A stretch of DNA of 64,000 nucleotides, from contig MKVL01000010.1 in assembly GCA_001899205.1 (NCBI GenBank), forward strand, positions 33,924 to 97,923, read 5' to 3'. Below the pieces are notes generated by a model. The model ran no database searches. It saw only the letters and a program-made list of their open reading frames with translations, and had not been told where the DNA came from. A program made the position numbers and the translations under genes. Below are positions 18,484-27,352 of this stretch, one piece after another; within the stretch, counting starts at the first letter, position 1; each line of letters starts with the position of its first letter. This DNA is from Mesorhizobium sp. 65-26 (GTDB taxonomy: Bacteria; Pseudomonadota; Alphaproteobacteria; Rhizobiales; Rhizobiaceae).

Positions 18484-19431
18484 CTAGTGCACCACAGTGC
18501 GCACCTGCTCCCTCAGCTCTCGCGGCGCGACATCGTATTTGCTCTTGAACGCCCTCGAGAAATGCGCGCTCGAGTTGAACCCGCAGGCGAAGGCGATCTC
18601 CGAGATCGAGGCCGTGGCGCGAGCGGGGGAGAGCAGTTCCTCGCGGCTGCGCTCCAGCCGCCTGTCCCACACGAAGCGCTCCAGCGTCATGCCTTCGCCC
18701 TCGAAGGCGCGGTGCAGGTAGCGGCGCGAGCAGCCCATGTGGCGGGCTATGTCCTCGGCCGACAAAGTGTTGCGGGCGAGGTTGGCGTCGATATAGGCGA
18801 CGATCCTTTCGCGCAGCGCTTCCAGCGGCGAGCGACGGAATTCGGGCGCCATCGGCTTGGCCTGGATCAGGCCGTTGACGAGCTGGATCAGGCTTTCGCC
18901 GACGCGGCGGCAGCCGGCCTCGTCGAGCTTGTGCGCCTCGCCGATGGCCATCTGCATCAGGCCCGACACGATGTGCGTCAGGCTGTCGTCGTCGCCGGGC
19001 AGCGGCACCGGCGCCGACAGGCGGGCGAGCGTATCGTCGCCGAAGGTCGAGCGCGGCACCTGCAGGATCAGCTGGTCGACATCGCTGAGGTTTTGCAGGG
19101 AATAGCTGCGCACGGGGTCGTAGATGATGGCCGCTCGCGGGCCGAGGTTGACCGCCACCTGCTGCTGCTCGAAGCGGCTGCGGCCGCTGAGCTGCATCAG
19201 GATCTTGATGGCGTCGGGGTCGAAGCTGCGCCGGAACAGCCGGTCGTTCACCACCAGATGCGCGTTGGCCTTGATCTCCGACAGCCGGCAGGCGCCGAGA
19301 TGCACCGACACCAGCTGGGGCAGCGAGGGCAGGGCGCCGCGCGGGAAGCGCTGCGTGATCGGGCCGAACAGCATGCGCGAGGTGGACAGGAAAGCCTCGC
19401 CGTCGGCAATGCTCACATGATGGGCGTGCAT
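18484..19431 (-). CDS. AraC family transcriptional regulator
   Basis: 315 residues from ATG 19431, which is preceded by AGGAGGAGGAGACGA; a longer start at 19500 gives an Arg-rich leader and is rejected. The N-terminal half fits an AraC-binding-like sensor domain (LGPRAAIIYDPVRSYSLQNLSDVDQLILQVPR broken here as LGPRAAIIYDP and SDVDQLILQVPR). The C-terminal 100 residues hold two helix-turn-helix motifs (LSAEDIARHMGCSRRYLHRAF and SISEIAFACGFNSSAHFSRAF). It lies next to an IclR regulator and an amidohydrolase-transporter locus, and could control either that locus or a distant target. Confidence 0.9.
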   Translation of the reverse strand: MHAHHVSIADGEAFLSTSRMLFGPITQRFPRGALPSLPQLVSVHLGACRLSEIKANAHLVVNDRLFRRSFDPDAIKILMQLSGRSRFEQQQVAVNLGPRAAIIYDPVRSYSLQNLSDVDQLILQVPRSTFGDDTLARLSAPVPLPGDDDSLTHIVSGLMQMAIGEAHKLDEAGCRRVGESLIQLVNGLIQAKPMAPEFRRSPLEALRERIVAYIDANLARNTLSAEDIARHMGCSRRYLHRAFEGEGMTLERFVWDRRLERSREELLSPARATASISEIAFACGFNSSAHFSRAFKSKYDVAPRELREQVRTVVH

Positions 19432-19616
19432 TCGTCTCCTCCTCCTTATGGCCTCCCGTCTTGTCGCGGGGTAGCGGCGCATGGGATCGTGCCCACGCAA
19501 GAATTTAACATGCTAACCATATCGGCCGCAATGCGCTCGCATCAATCCCGTGGCGGGCGGATCGTGCGGCAGTCGGCGGCGGCGCCTGCGTATCGGCTGC
19601 GCGGCGCCGGACCGTA

Positions 19617-20363
19617 TCATGCTTCGCCGCTCAGACGAGCCGAAATCTTGCGGGCGGCACGGCACGCCGCCTCGCCCTGCGCGGCGGCGGCCGCGTCGTC
19701 GACGCGCGATATGGGGGACGCCACCGAGATGGTGCCGATCGGGTGGCCGTCGGGGCAGATCACGGCGGCCGCCACGCTGTGCACGCCTTCCTCGTAGCCC
19801 TGCAGGCTGCGCGAATAGCCGCGCGCGGCCGCCAGCCTGATCGCCTCCAGCACCTTGGCGCGTGCCGTCACCGTGTGCTGCGTGAACGCCTGCAGCGGCT
19901 TTTCGACATAGGCCTTCACCGCCTCGTCCGAGGATGCGGCGAGGAAGGCGATGCCCGAGGCTGTGCCATGCAGCGGCAGCACCTGGCCGACATCGACATT
20001 GACGCGGTTGGCTTTCGCCGAAAGCTCGACATGCGCCGTCAGCAGCGCGCCGGCGCTGAATTCGGAAATGTGCACGGTCTCGCCCGTCTCCTGCGCCAGC
20101 TCGCGCACGATCGGCACCGCCAGCCGGGTGAAGGGGAAATGCGCCTCGCGGATGCGCGCCAGCCGCGACAGGCCGGCGCCCAGCCGGTAGCGGCGGCTCT
20201 GCGGTTCCTGCTCGATCAGCCGGTGCCCGGCCAGCGCCACCAGCAGGCGCCGCGTCGTCGCCTTGTCGAGGCCGGCCTTGCGGGCAATGTCGGAAAGCCC
20301 GATCTCCGGCTCGCCGAGCGTGAAATGCTCAAGCAGCGAAACCGCCTTTGCGACTGTGCTCAT
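19617..20363 (-). CDS. IclR family transcriptional regulator
   Basis: 248 residues. The N-terminal winged helix-turn-helix (EIGLSDIARKAGLDKATTRRLL) is followed by the effector-binding domain with GQVLPLHGTASGIAFLA and YSRSLQGYEEGVHSVAAAV. It is divergent from the amidohydrolase gene across a 203-bp region holding a perfect GGTTCA-type palindrome at 20452-20470, a plausible operator. It likely senses the amidohydrolase substrate or product and controls the downstream operon to 28041, which is inference from position. Confidence 0.92.
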   Translation of the reverse strand: MSTVAKAVSLLEHFTLGEPEIGLSDIARKAGLDKATTRRLLVALAGHRLIEQEPQSRRYRLGAGLSRLARIREAHFPFTRLAVPIVRELAQETGETVHISEFSAGALLTAHVELSAKANRVNVDVGQVLPLHGTASGIAFLAASSDEAVKAYVEKPLQAFTQHTVTARAKVLEAIRLAAARGYSRSLQGYEEGVHSVAAAVICPDGHPIGTISVASPISRVDDAAAAAQGEAACRAARKISARLSGEA

Positions 20364-20451
20364 GCCGGGGTGTTCCTCAGATAGTTAGCGTGTGAAATAA
20401 ACTTGACAGCGGACGCTGCGCCTTGCAGTCTACCTATAACATACAAAATGA

Positions 20452-20470
20452 CGGTTCAAATAGTGAACCG
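20452..20470. promoter_or_regulatory. Palindromic operator candidate, probable IclR-type site
   Basis: CGGTTCA AATAG TGAACCG: 7-bp perfect arms with a 5-bp centre, located 97 bp before the amidohydrolase ATG and 89 bp before the divergent IclR start. IclR-family proteins commonly bind such short palindromes between themselves and their targets. A TTGACA hexamer lies upstream at 20403-20408, but no well-spaced -10 is clear. Confidence 0.5.
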
Positions 20471-20566
20471 CGTGGGAGCTGAAATAAAGGGCGGATGCGG
20501 TCGTGCCTGGCGCCGGTCGCGACGCCGCCCCGCCGGCCGCATCGGCCGGAGCAAGGAGGAGGCCGC

Positions 20567-22231
20567 ATGCCCGAGAGAAGCGCCGACCTGGTTGTCCGCA
20601 ACGGCCGCGTCTACACCATGGACCGCAAGCGGCCATGGGCCTCGGCCTTCGCCGTCAAGGGCGGGCGCATCGTCGCCGTCGGCGAGGATGGCGACATCGC
20701 GGCGCTGACCGGGCCGGACACGCGCGTCGTCGACCTCGAGGGCGCCATGGCCATGCCCGGCATCGTCGACGTGCACGCGCATCTGATGATGGGCGGCCAG
20801 GCGGAACTGTTCGAGCTGCGGTTTCCCCCGACGTCGAGCTTCGAAACGCTGATCGCGCGTGTCGGCGAGGCGGCGGCCAGGGCGCCCGAAGGCGCGTGGA
20901 TCATCGGCGGACAATGGGGCAGCGACCTCTTGCCGAAGCTGAACACGGCAGAGGCGCTGGCCGCGCTCGACAGGGTCAGCCCTGGCCATCCGGTGATGCT
21001 GCGCGACGACACCTACCACAATCGCTGGATCAATTCGCAAGCCCTGCGACTGGCGGGCGTCGCGTCCGCCACGCCCGACCCGGAGAAGGGCTCGATCGGC
21101 CGTGACGCGGCAACCGGCGCGCCGACCGGCATGATGATCGAATCCGCCGCCGGCATCGTCGAGCGCGTCATCGCGCAGTCCGGCCACTACACCGAGGCGA
21201 TGGACCGGGCGGCGATGGCGCGCTCCATCGCCACGCTCAATTCCTATGGCGTCACGGCCTTCCTCGACGCCGCCGCCATGCAGCCGATCCTGGCCGCGCT
21301 GAAGGGGCTCGACGATCGCGGCGAGCTCACGGCCTGGTCGGTATCGGCGATGCCGGCGGTCGAGCCGTCCTTCATGTTCGGCATCGCCGGCGACGAGCTG
21401 ATCGCGCTGCGCGAAGAGTATCGCGGCGCCCACGCACGGCCCGATTTCGTAAAGATCTTCCTCGACGGCGTGCCGGGCGCGCGCACGGCCGCCTTCCACG
21501 AGCCCTATGTCAGCGACCCGGTGCTGGGCTGCTGCTTCCGCGGCTCCACCATCGTCACCGTGCCGGACCTCATCCGCTGGGTCGGCAAATGCGAGAAGCT
21601 CGGCCTCGGCGTAAAGATCCACTGCGCCGGCGACGCAGCCGTCACCCAGGCGCTGGACGCCATCGACGTGGTGCGGTCCTTCAACGGGCCGACGAAGCTC
21701 GTGCATCACATCGCCCATGCCAGCTACATCGCGCCGTCCGACATCGCCCGTTTCGCCGAGCTCGGCGTCGCCGCCGACCTGTCGCCCTTCCTCTGGTATC
21801 CGACGAGCTTCCTCGAGGGCCACAAGCAGACCATGGGCGACGCGCGCGCCCTGCGCTTCTGGCCGAACCGCGACCTGCTCGCCGCCGGCGCGCTGCTGGC
21901 CGGCGGCTCCGACTGGCCGGTCATGCCAAACCCCGATCCGTGGAACGGCATGGAAGGGCTGGTGACGCGCAGGAACCCGAGCGGCGAATTCCCGGGCTCG
22001 GCGCTGTGGCCGGAACAGGCCATCGACATCGCCACGGCGCTGGAGATCTTCACCATAAACTCGGCCCGCGCCATCGGCCTTGCCGACACGGTCGGCTCGA
22101 TCGAGATCGGCAAGTCGGCCGACTTCATCGTGCTCGACCGCAACGTGCTGGAGACGCCGGCCGAGGACATCGCCGACACCAGGGTGCTGGCGACCTGGTT
22201 CGAGGGGAGGGTGGTTCATGAGCGGGCCTGA
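20567..22231 (+). CDS. YtcJ-type metal-dependent amidohydrolase
   Basis: 554 residues from ATG 20567, preceded by the strong site AAGGAGGAGGCCGC. The amidohydrolase hallmarks are MPGIVDVHAHLMMGG (metal-binding His70 and His72), a central His-bearing strand (LGVKIHCAGDAAVTQAL), HHIAHAS, and the closing GGSDWPVMPNPDPW. C-terminal SIEIGKSADFIVLDRNVL is standard for the family. It should hydrolyse a C-N bond in a small imported compound; the exact substrate is not derivable. The stop overlaps the following G3E GTPase start by 14 bp, and a complete Liv-type importer follows, so uptake and hydrolysis appear linked. Confidence 0.92.
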   Translation: MPERSADLVVRNGRVYTMDRKRPWASAFAVKGGRIVAVGEDGDIAALTGPDTRVVDLEGAMAMPGIVDVHAHLMMGGQAELFELRFPPTSSFETLIARVGEAAARAPEGAWIIGGQWGSDLLPKLNTAEALAALDRVSPGHPVMLRDDTYHNRWINSQALRLAGVASATPDPEKGSIGRDAATGAPTGMMIESAAGIVERVIAQSGHYTEAMDRAAMARSIATLNSYGVTAFLDAAAMQPILAALKGLDDRGELTAWSVSAMPAVEPSFMFGIAGDELIALREEYRGAHARPDFVKIFLDGVPGARTAAFHEPYVSDPVLGCCFRGSTIVTVPDLIRWVGKCEKLGLGVKIHCAGDAAVTQALDAIDVVRSFNGPTKLVHHIAHASYIAPSDIARFAELGVAADLSPFLWYPTSFLEGHKQTMGDARALRFWPNRDLLAAGALLAGGSDWPVMPNPDPWNGMEGLVTRRNPSGEFPGSALWPEQAIDIATALEIFTINSARAIGLADTVGSIEIGKSADFIVLDRNVLETPAEDIADTRVLATWFEGRVVHERA

Positions 22232-23303
22232 GCGGGCCGGCGGCGTGGCGGCGGTTGAAACAGTGCCGGTGACGATCCTCACCGGCTTCCTTGGCAGCGG
22301 CAAGACGACGCTGCTCAACCGCCTGCTGCGCCGCCCCTCGCTCGCGGGCGCGGCCGTCATCGTCAACGAGTTCGGCGCCGTCGGCCTCGACCACCTGCTG
22401 ATCGAGGCGAGCGAGGAGCAGTTCACGCTGCTCGACAATGGCTGCGTCTGCTGCACGGTGCGCGGCGACCTCGTCGGCACGTTGAAGGCGCTCGACCGCA
22501 GGAGCGCCGCTGGCGCGGCGCCGCCGCTGGCGCGGGTGATCATCGAGACAACGGGGCTCGCCGATCCCGCGCCGATCCTGCACACGCTGATGGCGGAGCC
22601 GGAGCTTGCCGCGCGCTTCCGCGTCGATGCCATCGTCACTACGGTCGACGCGGTCAATGGCGCGTCAACGCTCGACCGCCATCCGGAAGCCGCCAAGCAG
22701 ATCGCGGTCGCCGACAGGCTGCTTGTCACCAAGGCCGACCTTGCATCCGATGCCGAGATCGCGGCGCTGGAAGGCCGGCTCGCCGGCCTCGCGCCGACCG
22801 CGCGAAGGGGCAGGGCGCGCGACGGCGAGGCGAATTTCGACATCATGGCGGAGGAGCCCGCCGGGGCGGAGCGCATCGCGGCCTGGTTCGAGGCGGCCAC
22901 GCACCACGATGATTGCGGGCCGGATTGCGACCATCACCACCACGGTCACGCGCATCATGACGCGCATCGCCACCACGGCATCCATTCTTTCTCCTTCGTC
23001 ATCGACCAGCCCGTCGAATGGGCGGCTTTCGCGCGCTGGCTCGACTATGTCGCGGCGCTGAAGGGCGAGGACCTGCTGCGCTTCAAGGGGCTGGTGCACG
23101 TGGCGGAAGAGCCGGAAAGGCCGCTGGTGCTGCACGGCGTGCAGCATGTGTTCCATCCGCCGGCGCGGCTCGACCGCTGGCCGTCGGCGGACCGCCGAAC
23201 GCGGCTGGTGTTCATCGTGCGCGACATCGAGCGCGAGACGATCGCTCGCACGCTGGTGAAGTTCGCGGCCATCGACGCCGCCGGCCTGCACATGGCCGCA
23301 TGA
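22218..23303 (+). CDS. G3E family GTPase (CobW/YjiA-like) with histidine-rich metal loop
   Basis: 361 residues. Walker A GFLGSGKTT (23-31), the metal-binding CxCC motif (GCVCCTV, Cys76, Cys78, Cys79), switch ETTGLADPAPI, guanine-specificity TKAD and a CobW C-terminal domain after residue 260. Between the two domains lies a His-rich insert (DCDHHHHGHAHHDAHRHH, about 236-253), typical of zinc or other divalent metal chaperones. The start at 22218 lies inside the end of the amidohydrolase gene, after GAGGGGAGGG. Translational coupling to a metal-dependent hydrolase suggests it loads metal into that enzyme. Confidence 0.93.
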   Translation: MSGPERAGGVAAVETVPVTILTGFLGSGKTTLLNRLLRRPSLAGAAVIVNEFGAVGLDHLLIEASEEQFTLLDNGCVCCTVRGDLVGTLKALDRRSAAGAAPPLARVIIETTGLADPAPILHTLMAEPELAARFRVDAIVTTVDAVNGASTLDRHPEAAKQIAVADRLLVTKADLASDAEIAALEGRLAGLAPTARRGRARDGEANFDIMAEEPAGAERIAAWFEAATHHDDCGPDCDHHHHGHAHHDAHRHHGIHSFSFVIDQPVEWAAFARWLDYVAALKGEDLLRFKGLVHVAEEPERPLVLHGVQHVFHPPARLDRWPSADRRTRLVFIVRDIERETIARTLVKFAAIDAAGLHMAA

Positions 23304-23338
23304 GCAATCGCATGAAGAAAAAAATGGGAGTGACTGAC

Positions 23339-24523
23339 ATGCATTGGAAAACCAGCCTGCTCGCCGTCGCCCTGGCGGGCCTCGGCCTCGGCACGATGGC
23401 GGGAACGGCCTCGGCCGCCGGCCCGACCTGCAAGAACGGAACGATCAAGGTCGGCGCGGTGTCGACCGTCACCGGACCCGCCGATTTCAGCGAGGTGCCG
23501 AAGGCCACGCAGGCCGCCTTCGACGCCGTGAATGCGGCGGGCGGCATCAATGGCTGCAAGGTCGACTACACCATCGCCGACGACAAGGCCGATCCGGCCG
23601 TCGCCGCGCAGGCGGCGCGCGACCTGATCGACAACAAGGAGGCGGTGGCGCTGGTCGGCTCGGCGAGCCTGCTCGACTGCGCGGTCAACTCCGCCACCTA
23701 CAGCCGCAAGAAGATCCTGTCGGTGCAGGGCCTCGGCGTGGACGCCGCCTGCTTTTCCTCGCCCAACGTGGCGCCGGTCAATGTCGGCCCCTACACGCTG
23801 TCGACGGCCATGGCCTACTACGCCACCAACGCGCTGAAGAGCCAGAAGCTGTGCGCCTTCTTCATCATCATCGGCGGCACCCAGGAAGCCTACAAGAAGT
23901 CGATCGAGAACTGGGAGAAGATCTCGGGCAAGAAGATCCACCTCATCGATCTGACGCTGCCCTTTCAGGGTGATCTCACGCCCTATGTCATCAAGGCGCG
24001 CGACGCCGGCTGTGACGCGGTGCTGACCAACCAGGTCGAGCCGCAGGTGGTGCAGCTCATCAAGACCGTCGATGCGCAGAAGATCACCGGCATCAACTGG
24101 CTGTTCTTGGCGCCGGGCTATACCGAACAGGTCGCCAAGGCGCTCGCCGACACCAAGCAGCCGATCTATGTCGGCACCGAGTGGGAGCCCTACACCGAGA
24201 AGAACTCGGCCGCCAACGCGCAGTGGATCGCCGACATGCAGAAGGCCGGCCGGCCGCTGACCGCCTTCTCGCAGGGCGGCTATCTCGCCGCCCAGATGTT
24301 CCTCAAGGTGGTGGCCTCGATCAATGGCGACGTCACCCGTGAGAGCGTCACCAAGGCGCTCCACGACATGCAGCCGCTGGCCAACCCGCTCGCCGGCAGC
24401 GCTTACGTCTTCGGCAAGGGCAAGACCCATTCGCCGATGCAGGCGACCAAGGTGATGAAGCTGGATAAGGGCGCCTGGACGGTCGAGACCCCGGAATGGG
24501 TGGTGCTGCCGCAGGCGAAGTGA
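23339..24523 (+). CDS. Liv-type ABC transporter substrate-binding protein
   Basis: 394 residues from ATG 23339 with a GGGAG site 7 bases upstream; in-frame ATGs at 23300, 23312 and 23324 are alternatives, the first forming an ATGA overlap with the GTPase gene. A signal peptide ends at ASAAGPTCKNG. The mature protein is a periplasmic binding-protein fold of the LivK type (IKVGAVSTVTGPADFSEVPK, VALVGSASLLDCAV). It captures the substrate of the following permease and ATPase genes, plausibly the substrate of the upstream amidohydrolase. Cysteines at mature start and elsewhere may form disulfides. Confidence 0.92.
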   Translation: MHWKTSLLAVALAGLGLGTMAGTASAAGPTCKNGTIKVGAVSTVTGPADFSEVPKATQAAFDAVNAAGGINGCKVDYTIADDKADPAVAAQAARDLIDNKEAVALVGSASLLDCAVNSATYSRKKILSVQGLGVDAACFSSPNVAPVNVGPYTLSTAMAYYATNALKSQKLCAFFIIIGGTQEAYKKSIENWEKISGKKIHLIDLTLPFQGDLTPYVIKARDAGCDAVLTNQVEPQVVQLIKTVDAQKITGINWLFLAPGYTEQVAKALADTKQPIYVGTEWEPYTEKNSAANAQWIADMQKAGRPLTAFSQGGYLAAQMFLKVVASINGDVTRESVTKALHDMQPLANPLAGSAYVFGKGKTHSPMQATKVMKLDKGAWTVETPEWVVLPQAK

Positions 24524-24548
24524 AGAAGGTGAGCGCTTTCAAGCGTGG

Positions 24549-24729
24549 GCGCTGCCCCTCATCCGCCTGCCGGCACCTTCTCCCCGTATAGTGACGGGGA
24601 GAAGGTGGGATGGCCGGAACGTTACCGCCCATCCCGCGACGCCGACAGTTGGCGAAATGGCCGATGACAGCGCATTTCTCCCCGTCACTGACGGGGAGGA
24701 ATGTCCGGCAGGACAATGAGGGGCGACGC
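24549..24729. repeat. Composite palindromic repeat (MITE-like)
   Basis: About 180 bp between the binding-protein gene and its permease. The ends form imperfect inverted arms (GCCCCTCATCCGCCTGCCGG-like at 24553-24573, and CCGGCAGGACAATGAGGGGC at 24705-24724). Inside lie a perfect 13-bp hairpin ACCTTCTCCCCGT-atagtg-ACGGGGAGAAGGT (24575-24606) and a second CCCCGT/ACGGGG hairpin (24680-24696). This CTTCTCCCCGT type of palindrome is a familiar rhizobial intergenic repeat. It may stabilise or attenuate the transcript so that more binding protein than permease is made. Confidence 0.8.
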
Positions 24730-24777
24730 TAACTTCGACGATTGGTCGCAGCAGGATTGCTCCAAACTGGGAAACAG

Positions 24778-25647
24778 ATGAACGCATTGCTTACATCCGC
24801 CGTGGCGGGCCTGACGGCGGGAGGCACCTACGCCCTTCTCGGCGTCTGCGCCGTCTTCACCTACCGGTTGGTCGCCGTAGTCAATTTCGCCGGGGCGGCG
24901 ATCGGCACGGCCGGGACCTTCGTGCTCATCGCCCTCTACGAGGCCGGCTTCCCGATCTGGCCGTCGGTGCTGGCCGGCATCGCAGCGGGCACCGCCGTCG
25001 GCGTCGCGGTCGGCTACATCATGACCAGATGGTTCAGCGAGGCGGGCGCCTCGACCAAGGCGGCGGTGACCGTCGCGCTGCTGGTCGGCCTCATCGCCGT
25101 CGGGCTGCGCCTCACCGGCGGCCAGCACCCGCACAACATGCCGGAGCTGTTCCCGGGCTCGGCCTTCCGTCTCGCCGGTGTCGAGGTGACGATCGCCTCG
25201 GTGCTGACGATCGGGCTGGCGGCGCTGTTCACAGTGCTCTCCGACCTTTTCCTCAACCGGACCAAGGTCGGCCTCAATCTGCGCGCGCTCGCCGACCGGC
25301 CGATGGCCGCCGAGCTGCTGGGCATCCGCGTGCAGCTTCTTTCGCTGCTCGTCTGGGGCATGACGGGCGCCTTCACCACCTTCGCGCTGATGATCATCGC
25401 GCCGCAGCGCTCGCCCAACTTCATGACGCTCAGCCTGCTGGTGGTGCCGGCGCTGGCCGCGGCTCTGGTCGGCTTGTTCCGCAGCTTCTGGCGCACGCTC
25501 GCCGGCGGCATCGCGCTCGGCGTGGTGGAAGGGCTGGCGAGCTCCGTCGACAGCATCAGCCAGTACCGCAGCGCCATCCCCTTCCTGGTGGTGCTCGCCG
25601 TTCTCCTCTGGTCGCAGCGGGAGGCCCGCTGGGATGAAGCGCGCTAG
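24778..25647 (+). CDS. Liv-type ABC permease, LivH-like
   Basis: 289 residues from ATG 24778 (MNALLTSAVAGLTAGGTYALLG), with a GGGAA-like ribosome site; an in-frame start at 24742 lies in the repeat-flanking region and is not preferred. About eight membrane segments, with the LivH signature near the N-terminus (GGTYALLGVCAVFTYRLVAVVNFA) split across residues 15-38, and a coupling loop RALADRPMAAELLGI. It overlaps the fused permease-ATPase gene by 14 bp. Substrate should match the adjacent binding protein. Confidence 0.9.
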   Translation: MNALLTSAVAGLTAGGTYALLGVCAVFTYRLVAVVNFAGAAIGTAGTFVLIALYEAGFPIWPSVLAGIAAGTAVGVAVGYIMTRWFSEAGASTKAAVTVALLVGLIAVGLRLTGGQHPHNMPELFPGSAFRLAGVEVTIASVLTIGLAALFTVLSDLFLNRTKVGLNLRALADRPMAAELLGIRVQLLSLLVWGMTGAFTTFALMIIAPQRSPNFMTLSLLVVPALAAALVGLFRSFWRTLAGGIALGVVEGLASSVDSISQYRSAIPFLVVLAVLLWSQREARWDEAR

Positions 25648-27352
25648 CATCCGGGCCTCGCTCCTCATCATCGTCGTGGCGCTGGTCGCCGGCGTCGTCG
25701 CCTATGCCGGCCTGCTGCCGTCCTACTGGGTGTTCCTCGCCACATCCGTGCTGATCACCGGCGTGGCGCTGCAAAGCCTCGGGCTCGTCGCCGGGCGCAC
25801 CGGCATGATCGCGCTCTGCCAGATGTCGTTCGCCGGCGTCGGCGCCTGGACGGTCGGCTATCTCAACATCGCCGAGGCGCCCGGCGGCCTTGCCGCCTGG
25901 GTGCTGGCGGGCGGGCTCGCGGCGGTGCCGTTCGGCGTCGCCATCGGCCTGCCGGCGCTGCGCCTGCGCGGCATCAACCTGGCCATCGTCACGCTGTCCT
26001 TCGCCACGGCCTTCGACACGATCCTGGCCACCATCACCTATCCCGGCCAGACCGACTTCCTGCAGGTGCCGAGGCCGGAACTGTTCGACACCGACGAAGG
26101 CTATTTCGTATTCGTGCTGCTGTTCTACGCCGGGATCGCGATCGCGCTGGAATTCCTCAGCCGGTCGCGGCTGGGTGCTGCATGGCTGGCCGTGCGGCAT
26201 TCGGAGCGGGCCGCCGCCGCCCATGGCGTGCGCATCGCCACGGCCAAGCTTTCCGCCTTCGCCATCTCCGCCTTCGTCGCCGGCATATCCGGCGGCCTGC
26301 TCGCCGGCTATCTCGGCACGCTGGTGTCGGACAATTTCGGCATGATGCAATCGCTGTCGCTCTACGCGGTGGCCGTCATGACCGGGGCGCATTTCGCCGA
26401 GGGCGCCATCATCGGCGGCCTGCTGGTCGTGATGTTCCCGGAAATCCTGCGCCGGCTGGACTGGCCGCAGGACATCGGCAACGTGCTGTTCGCCGTCGGC
26501 GCCACCCAGGCGCTGTCGACCGGCGAGACGATGAGCGAGACGTTCCGGCGCCAGTTGCGCAAGCTGTTGCCGGCGCACGCGCCGAAGGCCGCCAAGGCGG
26601 TGGCACGGGAGCTGCCACCGGCGGTCCGGCACGCGGCCGGCCCGGCGCTCGCCATCGAGGGCCTTACCGTGCGCTATGGCAGCGTGGTGGCGCTGAACGA
26701 TGTCAGCCTGACGGTCGCCGCCGGCACGGTGGCCGGGCTGATCGGCCCGAATGGCGCCGGCAAGTCAACCTTCATCGACGCGGTCGCCGGCTTCCTGCCC
26801 GCCTATGAGGGCCGCATCCGGCTGGCCGGCAAGGCGCTGGAAGGCATGGCCGCGCACCGCCGCGCCCGCGAAGGCGCGCGCCGTACCTGGCAGACCAACC
26901 GCATCGCGCCGGAACTGACCGTCGGCGGCTACCTGGTGCTCGCCGCCAAGGGGCTGTCGGCGAGCGAGACCAGGGCTCTGCTCGACTGGCTGGACTGTCC
27001 GCATCCGGATACGCCGGTGGTTTCGGTCGATGCCGGCACGCGGCGCCTGCTCGACGTCGCCGGTGTCGTCGCCGCTCGTCCGGCCGTGGTCCTGCTCGAC
27101 GAGCCGGCCGCCGGCCAGTCGCACGAGGAGACGCTGCGGCTCGGCCAGCGCATCGCCGAAATCCCGAAACTGTTCGGCTCCGCCGTGCTGCTGGTCGAGC
27201 ATGACATGGACCTGGTGCGCGCCGTCTGCTCGGAGGTCACGGTGCTCGACTTCGGCCAGGTCATCGCTTCCGGCCCGCCGGCCAGGGTGCTGGAGCAAGG
27301 CGCGGTGAAGAAGGCCTATCTCGGCATCGAGGAAGAGAGCGCCGCGGCATGA
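25634..27352 (+). CDS. Fused LivM permease - LivG ATPase
   Basis: 572 residues. Residues 1 to about 300 form a LivM-like permease (LVAGRTGMIALCQMSFAGVGAW, LPALRLRGINLAIVTLSFA, coupling loop RHSERAAAAHGVRI). After a linker (about 305-340) a LivG-like ATPase follows, with Walker A IGPNGAGKSTF, Q-loop RTWQTNRIAPELTV and Walker B AVVLLDEPAAGQSHEE. Its signature is degenerate (DAGTRRLLDVAGVVA instead of LSGGQ), like the LivG at the left end of the window. The fusion fixes one permease to one ATPase per complex. It sits between the LivH-like permease and the LivF-like ATPase with overlaps on both sides. Confidence 0.92.
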   Translation: MKRASIRASLLIIVVALVAGVVAYAGLLPSYWVFLATSVLITGVALQSLGLVAGRTGMIALCQMSFAGVGAWTVGYLNIAEAPGGLAAWVLAGGLAAVPFGVAIGLPALRLRGINLAIVTLSFATAFDTILATITYPGQTDFLQVPRPELFDTDEGYFVFVLLFYAGIAIALEFLSRSRLGAAWLAVRHSERAAAAHGVRIATAKLSAFAISAFVAGISGGLLAGYLGTLVSDNFGMMQSLSLYAVAVMTGAHFAEGAIIGGLLVVMFPEILRRLDWPQDIGNVLFAVGATQALSTGETMSETFRRQLRKLLPAHAPKAAKAVARELPPAVRHAAGPALAIEGLTVRYGSVVALNDVSLTVAAGTVAGLIGPNGAGKSTFIDAVAGFLPAYEGRIRLAGKALEGMAAHRRAREGARRTWQTNRIAPELTVGGYLVLAAKGLSASETRALLDWLDCPHPDTPVVSVDAGTRRLLDVAGVVAARPAVVLLDEPAAGQSHEETLRLGQRIAEIPKLFGSAVLLVEHDMDLVRAVCSEVTVLDFGQVIASGPPARVLEQGAVKKAYLGIEEESAAA

